From the IMG/VR virus record IMGVR_UViG_3300031539_000008, positions 1-64,000 of that record: a stretch of DNA of 64,000 bases; one strand, written 5' to 3'. The stretch is from a virus. Of this stretch, positions 39,944-47,475 are shown piece by piece (position 1 is the stretch's first letter; the number at the start of each line of letters is the position of its first letter). Under the pieces are notes generated by a model. It saw only the letters and a program-made list of their open reading frames with translations, made no database searches and had not been told where the DNA came from. Position numbers and translations under genes: made by a program.

Positions 39944-42379
39944 CTACGCCCTCATCATCCGCGATAGCCGCCGCCGCTCACCGGCGCGTCGATCATCGCG
40001 ACGGGCACTCTTGCTGCTCCGGCGTTTGCGCGACACGAACCCACCGCCGGTCGCCAGGGCCATGTTGACCCGAGCAAACAGCCTGGTCCCCCAGGCGGAG
40101 GGGTTCTTGAGCCACCCCTCTCGTCGCGCGATAGCCTCTCGCTCCGCCTCGCCCGCCAGCTCGATGCCGCCGAATCCCATGACCGGCGGGGGCTCCGTCG
40201 GCGAGCGCGGCGACTCCTGCCACCGCGGCTTTCCCTCCCACCGCGTCGCGATGGCTTTGATTTGGGCCGCAGAGATGGGGACCCCGATGGCGTCAGCCAC
40301 CATGTCGACCACCTTCTTGGTGATTTTCGTGGCGCCAGTTGCGTCCAGCGCATCCAGAAGCGTCCACTCGAAAGACCTGAGCGCGCTCTCGGCTATCCGA
40401 TCGCTCACTCCCTCCATGGAGGCCGCCTCGGAGAGCGTGTAGCCGCCCAGGACGGCTTCCACGATTCGGAAGTCACGATGCTCCCGTTTGGCTCGGGCGC
40501 GCTCAGAGAGCACGTCTCGCCCCTTGGGCTCAGGTGGGACTGGCGGCCTACGCGCCATAATCCGCATCATCTCCTGGAACTCGCCCTTGCCGAGAGGCGT
40601 GTGCTTCCTCGGCTTCTTCAGCTTGGGTCGCTTGGCGTACCCAAAGGCTGGAGGAGGAGGGGCGACCGGAGCAAAGGTAGATGGCGGAGCCATCGCAGGA
40701 AACTTTCCACGCGGAAGCAAGCGCCTCCCTGGCTTGACGAGTTTCTCCTTGGGCCCACGGATCGGCTCGGTGACCCCCATGAGCTTGAGGGTCTCAGCCA
40801 TCAGCTCCTCAGTGGGCTCCATGCCCTCCGCCGTGGCCAAGGTGCGCACCATCTTGCGGGTCCGCCGGTATTCCGCCAGCTCCGGATCCATTGGACCGCC
40901 CTTGCGCGCCTCGATCGCGTACCGAATCTCCTGGGGCATCCCGCGGCGCTTACGCGTGTACTTGCGCGTTCTCAGGATCCTGGGCGGCTCCGTCTCCCCG
41001 GCAGCGATGGCGGTGAAGACGGCGTCGCGTTCCTTGTCTGTGCCGAGGGCGGCAAACACTGCGTCATTGAAGCGGGCCTGAGCGAGAGCCGCAGCGCGCC
41101 CTTGCCGCTTGTCGATCCTTTGCTGGCGGAAACGTAGCTCGGACCAGAAATCGTGCACGTCGTGGGCCAGGAGGTCGGCCAGGAGCGCTGAGTCCATGGC
41201 CTGACGCGATGCCTCGGTCCCGAGCAGCTCCCACAGCGCAGTACGCAGGCGCTGCTCGGACCAACTGGTCATCTTCCCGGGTTCGCGCCCCTCCTTCCGC
41301 ATCTCCTCACGCAGCTCCATCACCTTCGCCATGAAGGCATCTGGATCACTGCGGAGTAGGTTTTTCAGGTGCTCGACCAGTTTCAGCTCGGCCGTGACTG
41401 CGGCATCCGAATGAGACTTGCTGCTCGCCCCCGCCGCGTCCTTCACTCGGGTGATCTCTTCGGCGAGCGCCGCCTCGGACACCGTGCGTGAGGTCCCCGT
41501 TGGCAGCGCCGCCTGCATGGTGGCCAGGGTCACGAAGTCGGCGATCTGCTCGGCCTCGATGGGCGCCTGGTCGGCAGCCACCTTCTCGCCGTACTTCATC
41601 ATCGCCTTGACACCGCCCTTGCGATAGTGACCGATGTACTCCTTGGGCTCCGCCCCACGCATCATTTGCATGGCGAATGAGGCTACGTCGTTCAGCTCCT
41701 TGACGAGGTTGCGCCCGTCCAGCACTGGTAGGCGCCTGGTCCTGGTGAGTTCTCGCTCTCCTCGTGTCAGCTCCTGATGCAGCCTCTTGACCCTCTGGTC
41801 GTAGGGAGCGTCCATCCCAGGCGTAAGCAGCATCTTGGTAGCGGCGATGGCCCAGGTGAACTCGGCAGAATCCTTTGCCGCCTCGACGACCACCTTCTTC
41901 ACCTCTTCGACGGTCTCTGGCTGTATCTCCTGCTGCTCGATACGCCTGGTGATCCGCTCCTCCATCGGCACCTTGAGCGGACCAGCGCGCTTGATGATCT
42001 TTGCGACGCCAACATGGGTGATCCCCACGATGCGCGCGATCTCGCGGTTGCTCATTCCTTCCGCGCTGAGCGCCAGGATCTTCTCTTGAGTCTCCCTGGG
42101 AGTCTCTCGTCCTTTCGTCGTTCCGCGTCCCTTTTTGGTCAGGAGTTTGCGAATCGTGTCCGGCTTGAGCCCGGTCGCCTTTGAGATTTCTCCGTGCTTC
42201 CGACCATCATCGTGCATCTTGAGGATCAGCGCGGTTGTCCTCTCGTCCGGGTTGGCCATGGCCATGCTGGCCACTGCCGTGCTCAGCCCTAGCAGTTCCC
42301 CACGCGTCGGCGACCGCGCGGCGGACCAGTAGGTGGTGCGCGCGACTCGGCACTTCGATGGTTTCTTGGCCTTTGCCAC
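39944..42379 (-). CDS. Large tagged protein with several helix-turn-helix motifs
   Basis: 811 residues from GTG 42379. Three helix-turn-helix units: about 50-80 (HGEISKATGLKPDTIRKLL), 92-125 (LSAEGMSNREIARIVGITHV) and about 660-690 (GGYTLSEAASMEGVSDRIAES). The middle is long helices; about 580-620 is Lys/Pro-rich. The end is RRAGERRRLSRMMRA, a divergent tag. Homeodomain-like units of this type occur in transposases and terminase small subunits, but no catalytic domain is seen. Likely a DNA-binding virion protein. Confidence 0.65.
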   Translation of the reverse strand: MAKAKKPSKCRVARTTYWSAARSPTRGELLGLSTAVASMAMANPDERTTALILKMHDDGRKHGEISKATGLKPDTIRKLLTKKGRGTTKGRETPRETQEKILALSAEGMSNREIARIVGITHVGVAKIIKRAGPLKVPMEERITRRIEQQEIQPETVEEVKKVVVEAAKDSAEFTWAIAATKMLLTPGMDAPYDQRVKRLHQELTRGERELTRTRRLPVLDGRNLVKELNDVASFAMQMMRGAEPKEYIGHYRKGGVKAMMKYGEKVAADQAPIEAEQIADFVTLATMQAALPTGTSRTVSEAALAEEITRVKDAAGASSKSHSDAAVTAELKLVEHLKNLLRSDPDAFMAKVMELREEMRKEGREPGKMTSWSEQRLRTALWELLGTEASRQAMDSALLADLLAHDVHDFWSELRFRQQRIDKRQGRAAALAQARFNDAVFAALGTDKERDAVFTAIAAGETEPPRILRTRKYTRKRRGMPQEIRYAIEARKGGPMDPELAEYRRTRKMVRTLATAEGMEPTEELMAETLKLMGVTEPIRGPKEKLVKPGRRLLPRGKFPAMAPPSTFAPVAPPPPAFGYAKRPKLKKPRKHTPLGKGEFQEMMRIMARRPPVPPEPKGRDVLSERARAKREHRDFRIVEAVLGGYTLSEAASMEGVSDRIAESALRSFEWTLLDALDATGATKITKKVVDMVADAIGVPISAAQIKAIATRWEGKPRWQESPRSPTEPPPVMGFGGIELAGEAEREAIARREGWLKNPSAWGTRLFARVNMALATGGGFVSRKRRSSKSARRDDRRAGERRRLSRMMRA

Positions 42380-42404
42380 GGTTCAGTGTCGCATGCTCAG
42401 GCGG

Positions 42405-43946
42405 CTAGGTCCCCCGCATGGCCTTGCGGAGAATGTCCCTGGCCACGGGGTTCTTCTTGGCCTTCTTCTTGGCGGTTTTGACGCCCAGATACCCACCAGC
42501 GATGGCGCCGACAGGGCCGAGCAGGAGGGCACCGGCACCGCCGCCAATCGCCGCACGCTCTGCGCGCGATGGATTCTTCTTGGTCCGCTTCTTGGCCTTC
42601 TTCGCCGGCTTCTTCTTGGCTACGCCAGAGCGCCCCTTCGCCTTGCGCAGTGAGGCGCGGATCAGATCGACGGACTTCTTGCTCACTCCGCCGATGTCCC
42701 ATTTCTTGTTCTGTTTGAGGTAGCGCTCGATGTCCGCCTTGGTGAGCGTCTCCGCGGTCTTGCCCCATTCATCTGGCGCGTAGACGATCCCCTTGAAGTC
42801 GGACACGAAGGCCAAGGTTCCGTCTGGAAACTGGACCCACCACTCGACGGTCAGCTTCTCGCCCACATCCTCCGGGCCAAGGGCCAGCGTTGGCTTGCCA
42901 AACGTCTTGACCAAATCTCCGTAGCTGGCGGTGATTTTACCCTTTTGACTGGTCCCATCCAGCAGCTCAAAGTCCACTTCGGACTCGGCGAGGGTGCGGT
43001 GGGGTCCGATTGGCGCAGCGGCACGCACAGGCGCAGCTTCAGCGCCCTTCAGCGCGACATAGGCCGAGGATGCGCGCGACTTCACCGAGGCCGCACGCGA
43101 CTTCACGGTGTCCCAGAACGATGGGTTGTCCAACGCCTTGCGGAACTCGGGATTCGTCTTGACCTGGCAGGCCTCGCACCCGCAGATCTCTGGGACCAGC
43201 GTGAACTTGTCCGGGTTGGCCTGCGGACCGAAGCTGCCCTCGCCGCCGTAGTCCTTGACCAGAAACTTGCGCAGCATCGCGAGCGTGCGTCCGTGGCCGG
43301 CTCGCACCGACGGGACCCGCTCCAGGATCATCACGCTGCCCAAGCAGGATCGGTAGCCGTAGTGGTCCACACACTTGCGCAGGATCTTCTTCTGCGTGTC
43401 GCGCGGCTTGGAGAGAAATCCCTTGCCGCCGAGCTTGCCGGGTCGGGTGATAGCCTTGGCCATCCACTTCGCCTTGGGAGGCGTACCCTTGTTCAGTCGT
43501 GGGTTCGTCTTCATTTCCTTGTTGGCCCACTCAGTGGCCCGACGCACCGCATCGCTGATGGATTTGGCCTGGTGGGTCAGCTCGCGCTGCCTGGTACGGC
43601 CTTCGTCCTGGACGACGGAGTAGTAGTTGCCCGGAACGAACGGATCAAGGCCGACCGTGAGAAATAGAGCACCCTTGGTGAGTGCGGCGGTCTCGTTGAC
43701 GTGGTCGATGGCCTCCAGCATCCAGCCGTTGACGGGATTCTTCACGGCCCCTCGTCTCGCCTTGCTCCTGGCGCCCGGCGGGTAGTAGGTCACCGGACCG
43801 ACCCCCATCATGTGTCCGCCGATGCCTGACGTGGGCACCAGCTCCCCAAGCAAGTAGCTCTCGGGCACCGGGCCCGGCGGCATCCTCTTGATCTTGTGCC
43901 CCTTGGGCACCGATGACTTCCGTTTGGGAGGATTTTTCTTGGCCAT
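42405..43946 (-). CDS. Basic tagged protein with Gly-rich hydrophobic segment
   Basis: 513 residues. Starts MAKKNPPKRKSS and ends KKNPVARDILRKAMRGT, the strongest form of the tag. Middle contains CGCEACQVKTNPEF (Cys cluster), then a globular part with SEVDFELLDGTSQKGKI; residues about 465-490 (AIGGGAGALLLGPVGAIAGGYLG) could insert in a membrane between two Lys-rich runs. No enzyme motif. Probably a structural or cargo virion protein. Confidence 0.65.
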   Translation of the reverse strand: MAKKNPPKRKSSVPKGHKIKRMPPGPVPESYLLGELVPTSGIGGHMMGVGPVTYYPPGARSKARRGAVKNPVNGWMLEAIDHVNETAALTKGALFLTVGLDPFVPGNYYSVVQDEGRTRQRELTHQAKSISDAVRRATEWANKEMKTNPRLNKGTPPKAKWMAKAITRPGKLGGKGFLSKPRDTQKKILRKCVDHYGYRSCLGSVMILERVPSVRAGHGRTLAMLRKFLVKDYGGEGSFGPQANPDKFTLVPEICGCEACQVKTNPEFRKALDNPSFWDTVKSRAASVKSRASSAYVALKGAEAAPVRAAAPIGPHRTLAESEVDFELLDGTSQKGKITASYGDLVKTFGKPTLALGPEDVGEKLTVEWWVQFPDGTLAFVSDFKGIVYAPDEWGKTAETLTKADIERYLKQNKKWDIGGVSKKSVDLIRASLRKAKGRSGVAKKKPAKKAKKRTKKNPSRAERAAIGGGAGALLLGPVGAIAGGYLGVKTAKKKAKKNPVARDILRKAMRGT

Positions 43947-43949
43947 GAC

Positions 43950-44228
43950 TCAGCGTCTTCCGCGACCCTTGAGCGTGAGCCCGATGGCACCACGGCCCAC
44001 GATGGCGTTGTTTTCTTGTGGCCAGCGGCCGGCGATCGGACCGATAATTCCTGCGCGCTCTGGGTTGCCCATGCCACGCGGAAGGACCTGCGCGCTCATG
44101 TGGCGCCCATCGCCCTGGAGCGGTCCGTAGCTCTTGTTGGGCTTGTAGGTGGAAACCAGGACGCTGCGTCCGTCCAGTCCGCCGATGCCAGCTCCCAGAT
44201 CTGTGTCGCTCATTGATGGGTTGTGCAT
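43950..44228 (-). CDS. Small basic protein ending LTLKGRGRR
   Basis: 92 residues. N-terminus MHNPSMSDTDLGAGIGGL is shared with the gene at 44881. Ends GAIGLTLKGRGRR, an instance of the recurring L-T-x-(K/R)-(R/G)-G motif; also PRGMGNP. No membrane helix. Likely a small virion protein. Confidence 0.55.
   Translation of the reverse strand: MHNPSMSDTDLGAGIGGLDGRSVLVSTYKPNKSYGPLQGDGRHMSAQVLPRGMGNPERAGIIGPIAGRWPQENNAIVGRGAIGLTLKGRGRR
44175..44223. repeat. 49-bp direct repeat, copy 1
   Basis: Identical to 45271-45319. It encodes the common N-terminus NPSMSDTDLGAGIGGL of two neighbouring genes that otherwise differ. Confidence 0.8.
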
Positions 44229-44260
44229 GCCCTTGGTCTCTTTCTCTCGTGCAGACTGTC

Positions 44261-44512
44261 CTAGAATTTCGAGCAAAAGGGCGGCAGGTAGTCTCCGAGG
44301 TAGTGATTGCAACATTCGCAATTGAACTGGTTGCCCTGGTCGTCGACAGCGCACCGCTTGTAGTCTCCCTCTCCCGAACACGAGCGTGTGCTACCTGGGC
44401 TAGAGGTGATACGACCGCGACCACGCCGACGCGCGGGCTTCTGGTAGGCGGCACGGGTGGAGGCCGCAGATCCGCGTTTGCTTCTACTGGATGCCATGGA
44501 TGGGTTGTTCAT
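44261..44512 (-). CDS. Cys-rich peptide with conserved basic leader, copy A
   Basis: 83 residues. Residues 1-32 (MNNPSMASSRSKRG ... ARRRGR) are identical to those of the gene at 44598. The rest differs: CSGEGDYKRCAVDD, FNCECCNHYLGDYLPPFC. A constant basic leader before a variable, six-Cys domain resembles processed disulfide peptides. Function unknown. Confidence 0.55.
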   Translation of the reverse strand: MNNPSMASSRSKRGSAASTRAAYQKPARRRGRGRITSSPGSTRSCSGEGDYKRCAVDDQGNQFNCECCNHYLGDYLPPFCSKF

Positions 44513-44540
44513 CTTCGTTTCCTTTCAGTCCCTGACTCGG
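44431..44540. repeat. 110-bp near-identical repeat, copy 1
   Basis: Matches 44765-44874 with two differences seen by eye. Covers the shared leader and ribosome-site region of the two Cys-rich peptide genes, evidence of a recent tandem duplication. Confidence 0.75.
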
Positions 44541-44597
44541 TTGCTAAGTGAAAGCCGCGATGGAGGGCCATCACCTGGACGACCCTCTCCACCCACC

Positions 44598-44846
44598 TCA
44601 CATATTCACGCACCAAGGAGGCAGGTATCCGCCCAACACGCGAGTGCAACACTGACCCTTGCCAGAATGCCAGTAGTAATCACTCCCGTGACTCTTCTTG
44701 CAGTCTGCGTCCTTGCCCAGATTCGATCCTCCAGGGACGCCGAGTGTCGCTCGTCCGCGCCTGCGCGCGGGCTTCTGGTAGGCGGCACGGGTGGAGGCCG
44801 CAGATCCTCGTTTGCTTCTACTGGATGCCATGGATGGGTTGTTCAT
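44598..44846 (-). CDS. Cys-rich peptide with conserved basic leader, copy B
   Basis: 82 residues. Same leader as 44261, then a different domain: DADCKKSHGSDYYW and GQCCTRVLGGYLPPWC. Only the end L-G-x-Y-L-P-P-(F/W)-C is common to both mature parts. Confidence 0.55.
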   Translation of the reverse strand: MNNPSMASSRSKRGSAASTRAAYQKPARRRGRATLGVPGGSNLGKDADCKKSHGSDYYWHSGKGQCCTRVLGGYLPPWCVNM

Positions 44847-44874
44847 CTTCGTTTCCTTTCAGTTCCTGACTCGG
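44765..44874. repeat. 110-bp near-identical repeat, copy 2
   Basis: Second copy of 44431-44540. Confidence 0.75.
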
Positions 44875-44880
44875 GTTTGG

Positions 44881-45324
44881 TTATCGGAACACGTTTTTCA
44901 CTTTACACATGCCCTTGCAGACCTTGAGCTTGTACTCAGCTCCGCCACCATGCTTGGAGATGCAGTCCGCCTCGCAGCGGTTGGATCCGCCGCCACGGGG
45001 AGACATGCCACCGCGAGCGCTGACGGCCTTCAGTGTCCCTCGCGTGCGACGACGCCCCATGCCCAACGTCTTGGGTGCCTGGGTCGAGACCGCGCCACGG
45101 TAGTAGTCGTCACCACGCTCTCCGTCGACCTGGAAGTGGTTGCCGAACACGCGGTTGGCGTAGGAATTGCCATCCGTATTCACCGTGGCTCGAAAGTGAC
45201 CTGGCTGAACCTGCTGGAGGTCCACCGAGAACTCGCTTCCGAACACGCGTTGGGCGTAGGAAGGTGCGCCCAGTCCGCCGATGCCAGCTCCCAGATCTGT
45301 GTCGCTCATTGATGGGTTGCGCAT
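44881..45324 (-). CDS. Basic Cys-rich protein with internal repeat
   Basis: 147 residues. N-terminus MRNPSMSDTDLGAGIGGL as in 43950. Two copies of (Y)A(Q/N)RVFG(S/N)-(E/H)-F-x-V-D at about 25 and 58 suggest an internal duplication. C-terminus has GMGRRRTRG and CEADCISKHGGG ... VCKGMCKV. Probably a small virion protein. Confidence 0.55.
   Translation of the reverse strand: MRNPSMSDTDLGAGIGGLGAPSYAQRVFGSEFSVDLQQVQPGHFRATVNTDGNSYANRVFGNHFQVDGERGDDYYRGAVSTQAPKTLGMGRRRTRGTLKAVSARGGMSPRGGGSNRCEADCISKHGGGAEYKLKVCKGMCKVKNVFR
45271..45319. repeat. 49-bp direct repeat, copy 2
   Basis: Second copy of 44175-44223. Confidence 0.8.
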
Positions 45325-45342
45325 GTCCTTGCTCTCCTTCTC

Positions 45343-45636
45343 TCAGCGATTCGTATGGTACGCGAGCCTACAGACTCCCTGGCAGCAGACCCACAGGCCC
45401 TTGTGGTCAACCCTTGCCTTACAGCCGCGCGGGATCCTGGGTCGACTCGCTCGCTTGGTCGCTCCCACGCCACGGCGACATCCAGAGGACACCGGGGTTC
45501 CGACGGGTAGCATGGTCTGCGCGGCGCATCCACCGATGCCGGGAAACCACAGCCCCATCATCGCTGGCTGTATGGCCGCTAGGTTCTCCAGCGCCATGGT
45601 CTCGCTGTCAGCTTCGGCTCTGCACGGGTTGAACAT
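45343..45636 (-). CDS. Basic Cys-rich protein with RRGVGA motif
   Basis: 97 residues. MFNP start; CRRGVGATKRASRP is the R-R-G-V-G-A motif followed by a basic stretch; C-terminus GCKARVDHKGLWVCCQGVC matches the C-x(6-10)-G-x-W-V-C mini-domain of the genes at 53101 and 54881. Start overlaps the preceding stop (TGATG). Confidence 0.55.
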   Translation of the reverse strand: MFNPCRAEADSETMALENLAAIQPAMMGLWFPGIGGCAAQTMLPVGTPVSSGCRRGVGATKRASRPRIPRGCKARVDHKGLWVCCQGVCRLAYHTNR

Positions 45637-46067
45637 CAGACGATCCGCACGATGGTTGCGCCGCGCACGGTCGGCACCTCGGTCGGGACAACTTGATTCT
45701 GGTCGGAGATGTCGACCTGGACCGCGCCAGGCGCAGCGGCCTCCAGGATGAAGCGATGGATGTACGGCGCGCCCGGCATGGCCTCCTCGGGCTCCTCGAC
45801 CTCCTCGGTGACGATCAGCGTGGGGTCACCCTCGACGGCTTCCGTGAAGATCGTCCACTCGTAGGCCGTGCCGCTGGCATGAGGCAGCTCGATGGTCAGC
45901 ACGTCTCCGAGGTTCAGCTCAACCTCGGTGGGCAGCTCGGACAGCTCGGTGATGAGTACCTGCTCCGGAGGCTGCCCGCCGTTTCCGTCCTTGACTTTGT
46001 CGCCCTTGCTCTTGGCGAGCAGAATGACGGCTCCGACGATGAGAACTGGTACAAGTGGAAATGGCAT
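45636..46067 (-). CDS. Membrane-anchored chagasin-like (I42) protein
   Basis: 143 residues. One hydrophobic anchor (MPFPLVPVLIVGAVILLAKSKGDK), then a beta domain that follows the peptidase inhibitor I42 pattern: LGDVLTIELPHASGTAYEWTI in the place of the G-D-x-h-x-h-x-L-P-x-N-P-T-T-G-Y-x-W block, and MPGAPYIHRFILEAAAPGAVQVDI for the second half. The NPTTG loop is HASGT, so inhibitory activity is doubtful. Alternatively a generic immunoglobulin-like domain. Confidence 0.5.
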   Translation of the reverse strand: MPFPLVPVLIVGAVILLAKSKGDKVKDGNGGQPPEQVLITELSELPTEVELNLGDVLTIELPHASGTAYEWTIFTEAVEGDPTLIVTEEVEEPEEAMPGAPYIHRFILEAAAPGAVQVDISDQNQVVPTEVPTVRGATIVRIV

Positions 46068-46083
46068 CTGTGTCCTCGGTCTT

Positions 46084-46458
46084 TCACCCGCAGATCGGGT
46101 ACCAGCTCGTGCCGCTTTGATGAGCGACGAGCGCGTAGTTTGCTTTGACTTCCAGGACCGTCCCTGGGTAGCTCAGTCCGCCGCAGAAGATCGTTCCGTT
46201 GGTGATGTCGACGCAGCAGCTCGCGTAGGAGCCGTAGTGTCGGGGGTAGTAGCCGGCCCACCACGCCCACCAGTTGCCCCACCATCCGCTGCCCCCGCTG
46301 CCCCCGCTGCCACCTCGGCCGCGCCAAGGGTGGCCTGGGCGCCAACCTCCGCCGCCGCCGCCACCACCTCGACCTCGGCGGGCACGTCCTGCACGTCCTC
46401 CGCCGCGCTGTCCTACGCCGCGACGACTTCGATGAATGGTGAGTTTGACTTCTCCCAC
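46084..46458 (-). CDS. Gly/Arg/Trp-rich protein with disulfide-type tail
   Basis: 124 residues from GTG 46458. VKLTIHRSRRGVGQRGGG carries the L-T ... R-R-G-V-G motif, then a Gly/Arg/Trp-rich run (GSGWWGNWWAWWAGYYP), then CCVDITNGTIFCGG. Low complexity; likely a structural small protein. Confidence 0.5.
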   Translation of the reverse strand: MGEVKLTIHRSRRGVGQRGGGRAGRARRGRGGGGGGGGWRPGHPWRGRGGSGGSGGSGWWGNWWAWWAGYYPRHYGSYASCCVDITNGTIFCGGLSYPGTVLEVKANYALVAHQSGTSWYPICG

Positions 46459-46463
46459 GTGAG

Positions 46464-46787
46464 CTACCTGTCGTAGATCGAGCGAAATTGGTCTCTGACC
46501 AACTGATTGACGAGCTGCTTCTTGGTCACGCGACCGTACCGCTTGAGCACAGGCTTTTTTTTTGCCTTCTTGCGGCGGCGCTTGGGGTTGTGTGACTCGA
46601 TGGTGGCCAGCTTCTTGTAGTAGGCCTTGTCTTCGGTCAGGTGATCCATGGCGATCTCGACGGCCACCATGAAGTCGCTGGTGTGCTCCGTCTCAACCAG
46701 CGCTCCGCGAGCGAGTTCCACGGCGTTGAAGTCAGAGGGGGACTTCCCCACTGACAGACCGCCGGGTATGCGCTCGCGCCACGTCAC
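46464..46787 (-). CDS. Basic protein, resembles DUF5661
   Basis: 107 residues from GTG 46787 (GTGA overlap). KSPSDFNAVELARGALVETEHTSDFMVAVEIAMDHLTEDKAYYKKL follows the pattern of DUF5661 proteins (D-F ... L-x-x-G-x-x-V-E-x-E-H-T ... I-A-x-D-H-L-x-E-x-x-x-Y-Y). A Lys/Arg tail with an NP motif follows. No tag. Function unknown. Confidence 0.6.
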   Translation of the reverse strand: MTWRERIPGGLSVGKSPSDFNAVELARGALVETEHTSDFMVAVEIAMDHLTEDKAYYKKLATIESHNPKRRRKKAKKKPVLKRYGRVTKKQLVNQLVRDQFRSIYDR

Positions 46788-47467
46788 GGAATCCGTAGCT
46801 TTCGCTTCCTCTTCGGAGTCTTCTTCTTCGCCACCTTCTTCTTGGCCTTCTTCTTGGCCTTCTTCTTTTTTCCTCCGCGTGGAACCTGTGTCCACTCGCC
46901 GGATGCACGCATCTCCACGTCCGATGGAGCGTACCGCTCGGTCCACTCGCCAGAGGAGATCATTTCGCGTGACTTCTTGTGCGCCGCCTTGTAGCCGGCG
47001 TCTGGATTGCTGGCCGTGCCAGAGAGCAGGACCGACTCGGTATGCGGGTCGATCAGGCCCCACTGGATCTGACTCTTGGCGCCGGGGTTGGGCACCCAGA
47101 CATATGCCAGCTCGGACGGGTTCTTGGTGAACCGCGTGAGACTGCCAGGCGTGCCCATCACGATCCCCTTCCAGTAACCGAGCAACGCATGCGAGCGCTT
47201 GTCTCCCATGCCCTTGGGCCCACAGCTCATGCGTGGGCTGGCCGCGTATCCGCGAGCCATCGCGGCGTTGGCCCCGGCCGAGCACGAGGTCAGATCGTAC
47301 TTGCTGGCCCCCATTTTTCCCTTCGCGCTCCGGCTGCGAATCGGGACGTAGTAGGCACCGCGCGCCTCGCTCCAGCGGATGCGCGCCTGTCCTCCGGCGA
47401 CGCCGCGGCCCTCCTTGCGAACTGCGGCAAGCGCCTTGGCGAAACTGACTTTCTGCTTTTTGGCCAT
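46784..47467 (-). CDS. Basic protein with Lys-rich C-terminus
   Basis: 227 residues. Globular middle (AYVWVPNPGAKSQIQWGLIDPHTESVLLSGTA), several NP sites, and a C-terminal KKKAKKKAKKKVAKKK run ending KRKRKLRIP. DNA binding through the tail is likely. Confidence 0.6.
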   Translation of the reverse strand: MAKKQKVSFAKALAAVRKEGRGVAGGQARIRWSEARGAYYVPIRSRSAKGKMGASKYDLTSCSAGANAAMARGYAASPRMSCGPKGMGDKRSHALLGYWKGIVMGTPGSLTRFTKNPSELAYVWVPNPGAKSQIQWGLIDPHTESVLLSGTASNPDAGYKAAHKKSREMISSGEWTERYAPSDVEMRASGEWTQVPRGGKKKKAKKKAKKKVAKKKTPKRKRKLRIP

Positions 47468-47475
47468 GACTGATC

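Noticed and set aside
40262-41137. 291-codon plus-strand frame
   Set aside because: Antisense to the 811-residue helix-turn-helix protein; composition is that of a shadow frame.
39944-42379. Transposase assignment for the large helix-turn-helix protein
   Set aside because: No DDE, HUH or serine-recombinase catalytic pattern and no flanking inverted repeats.
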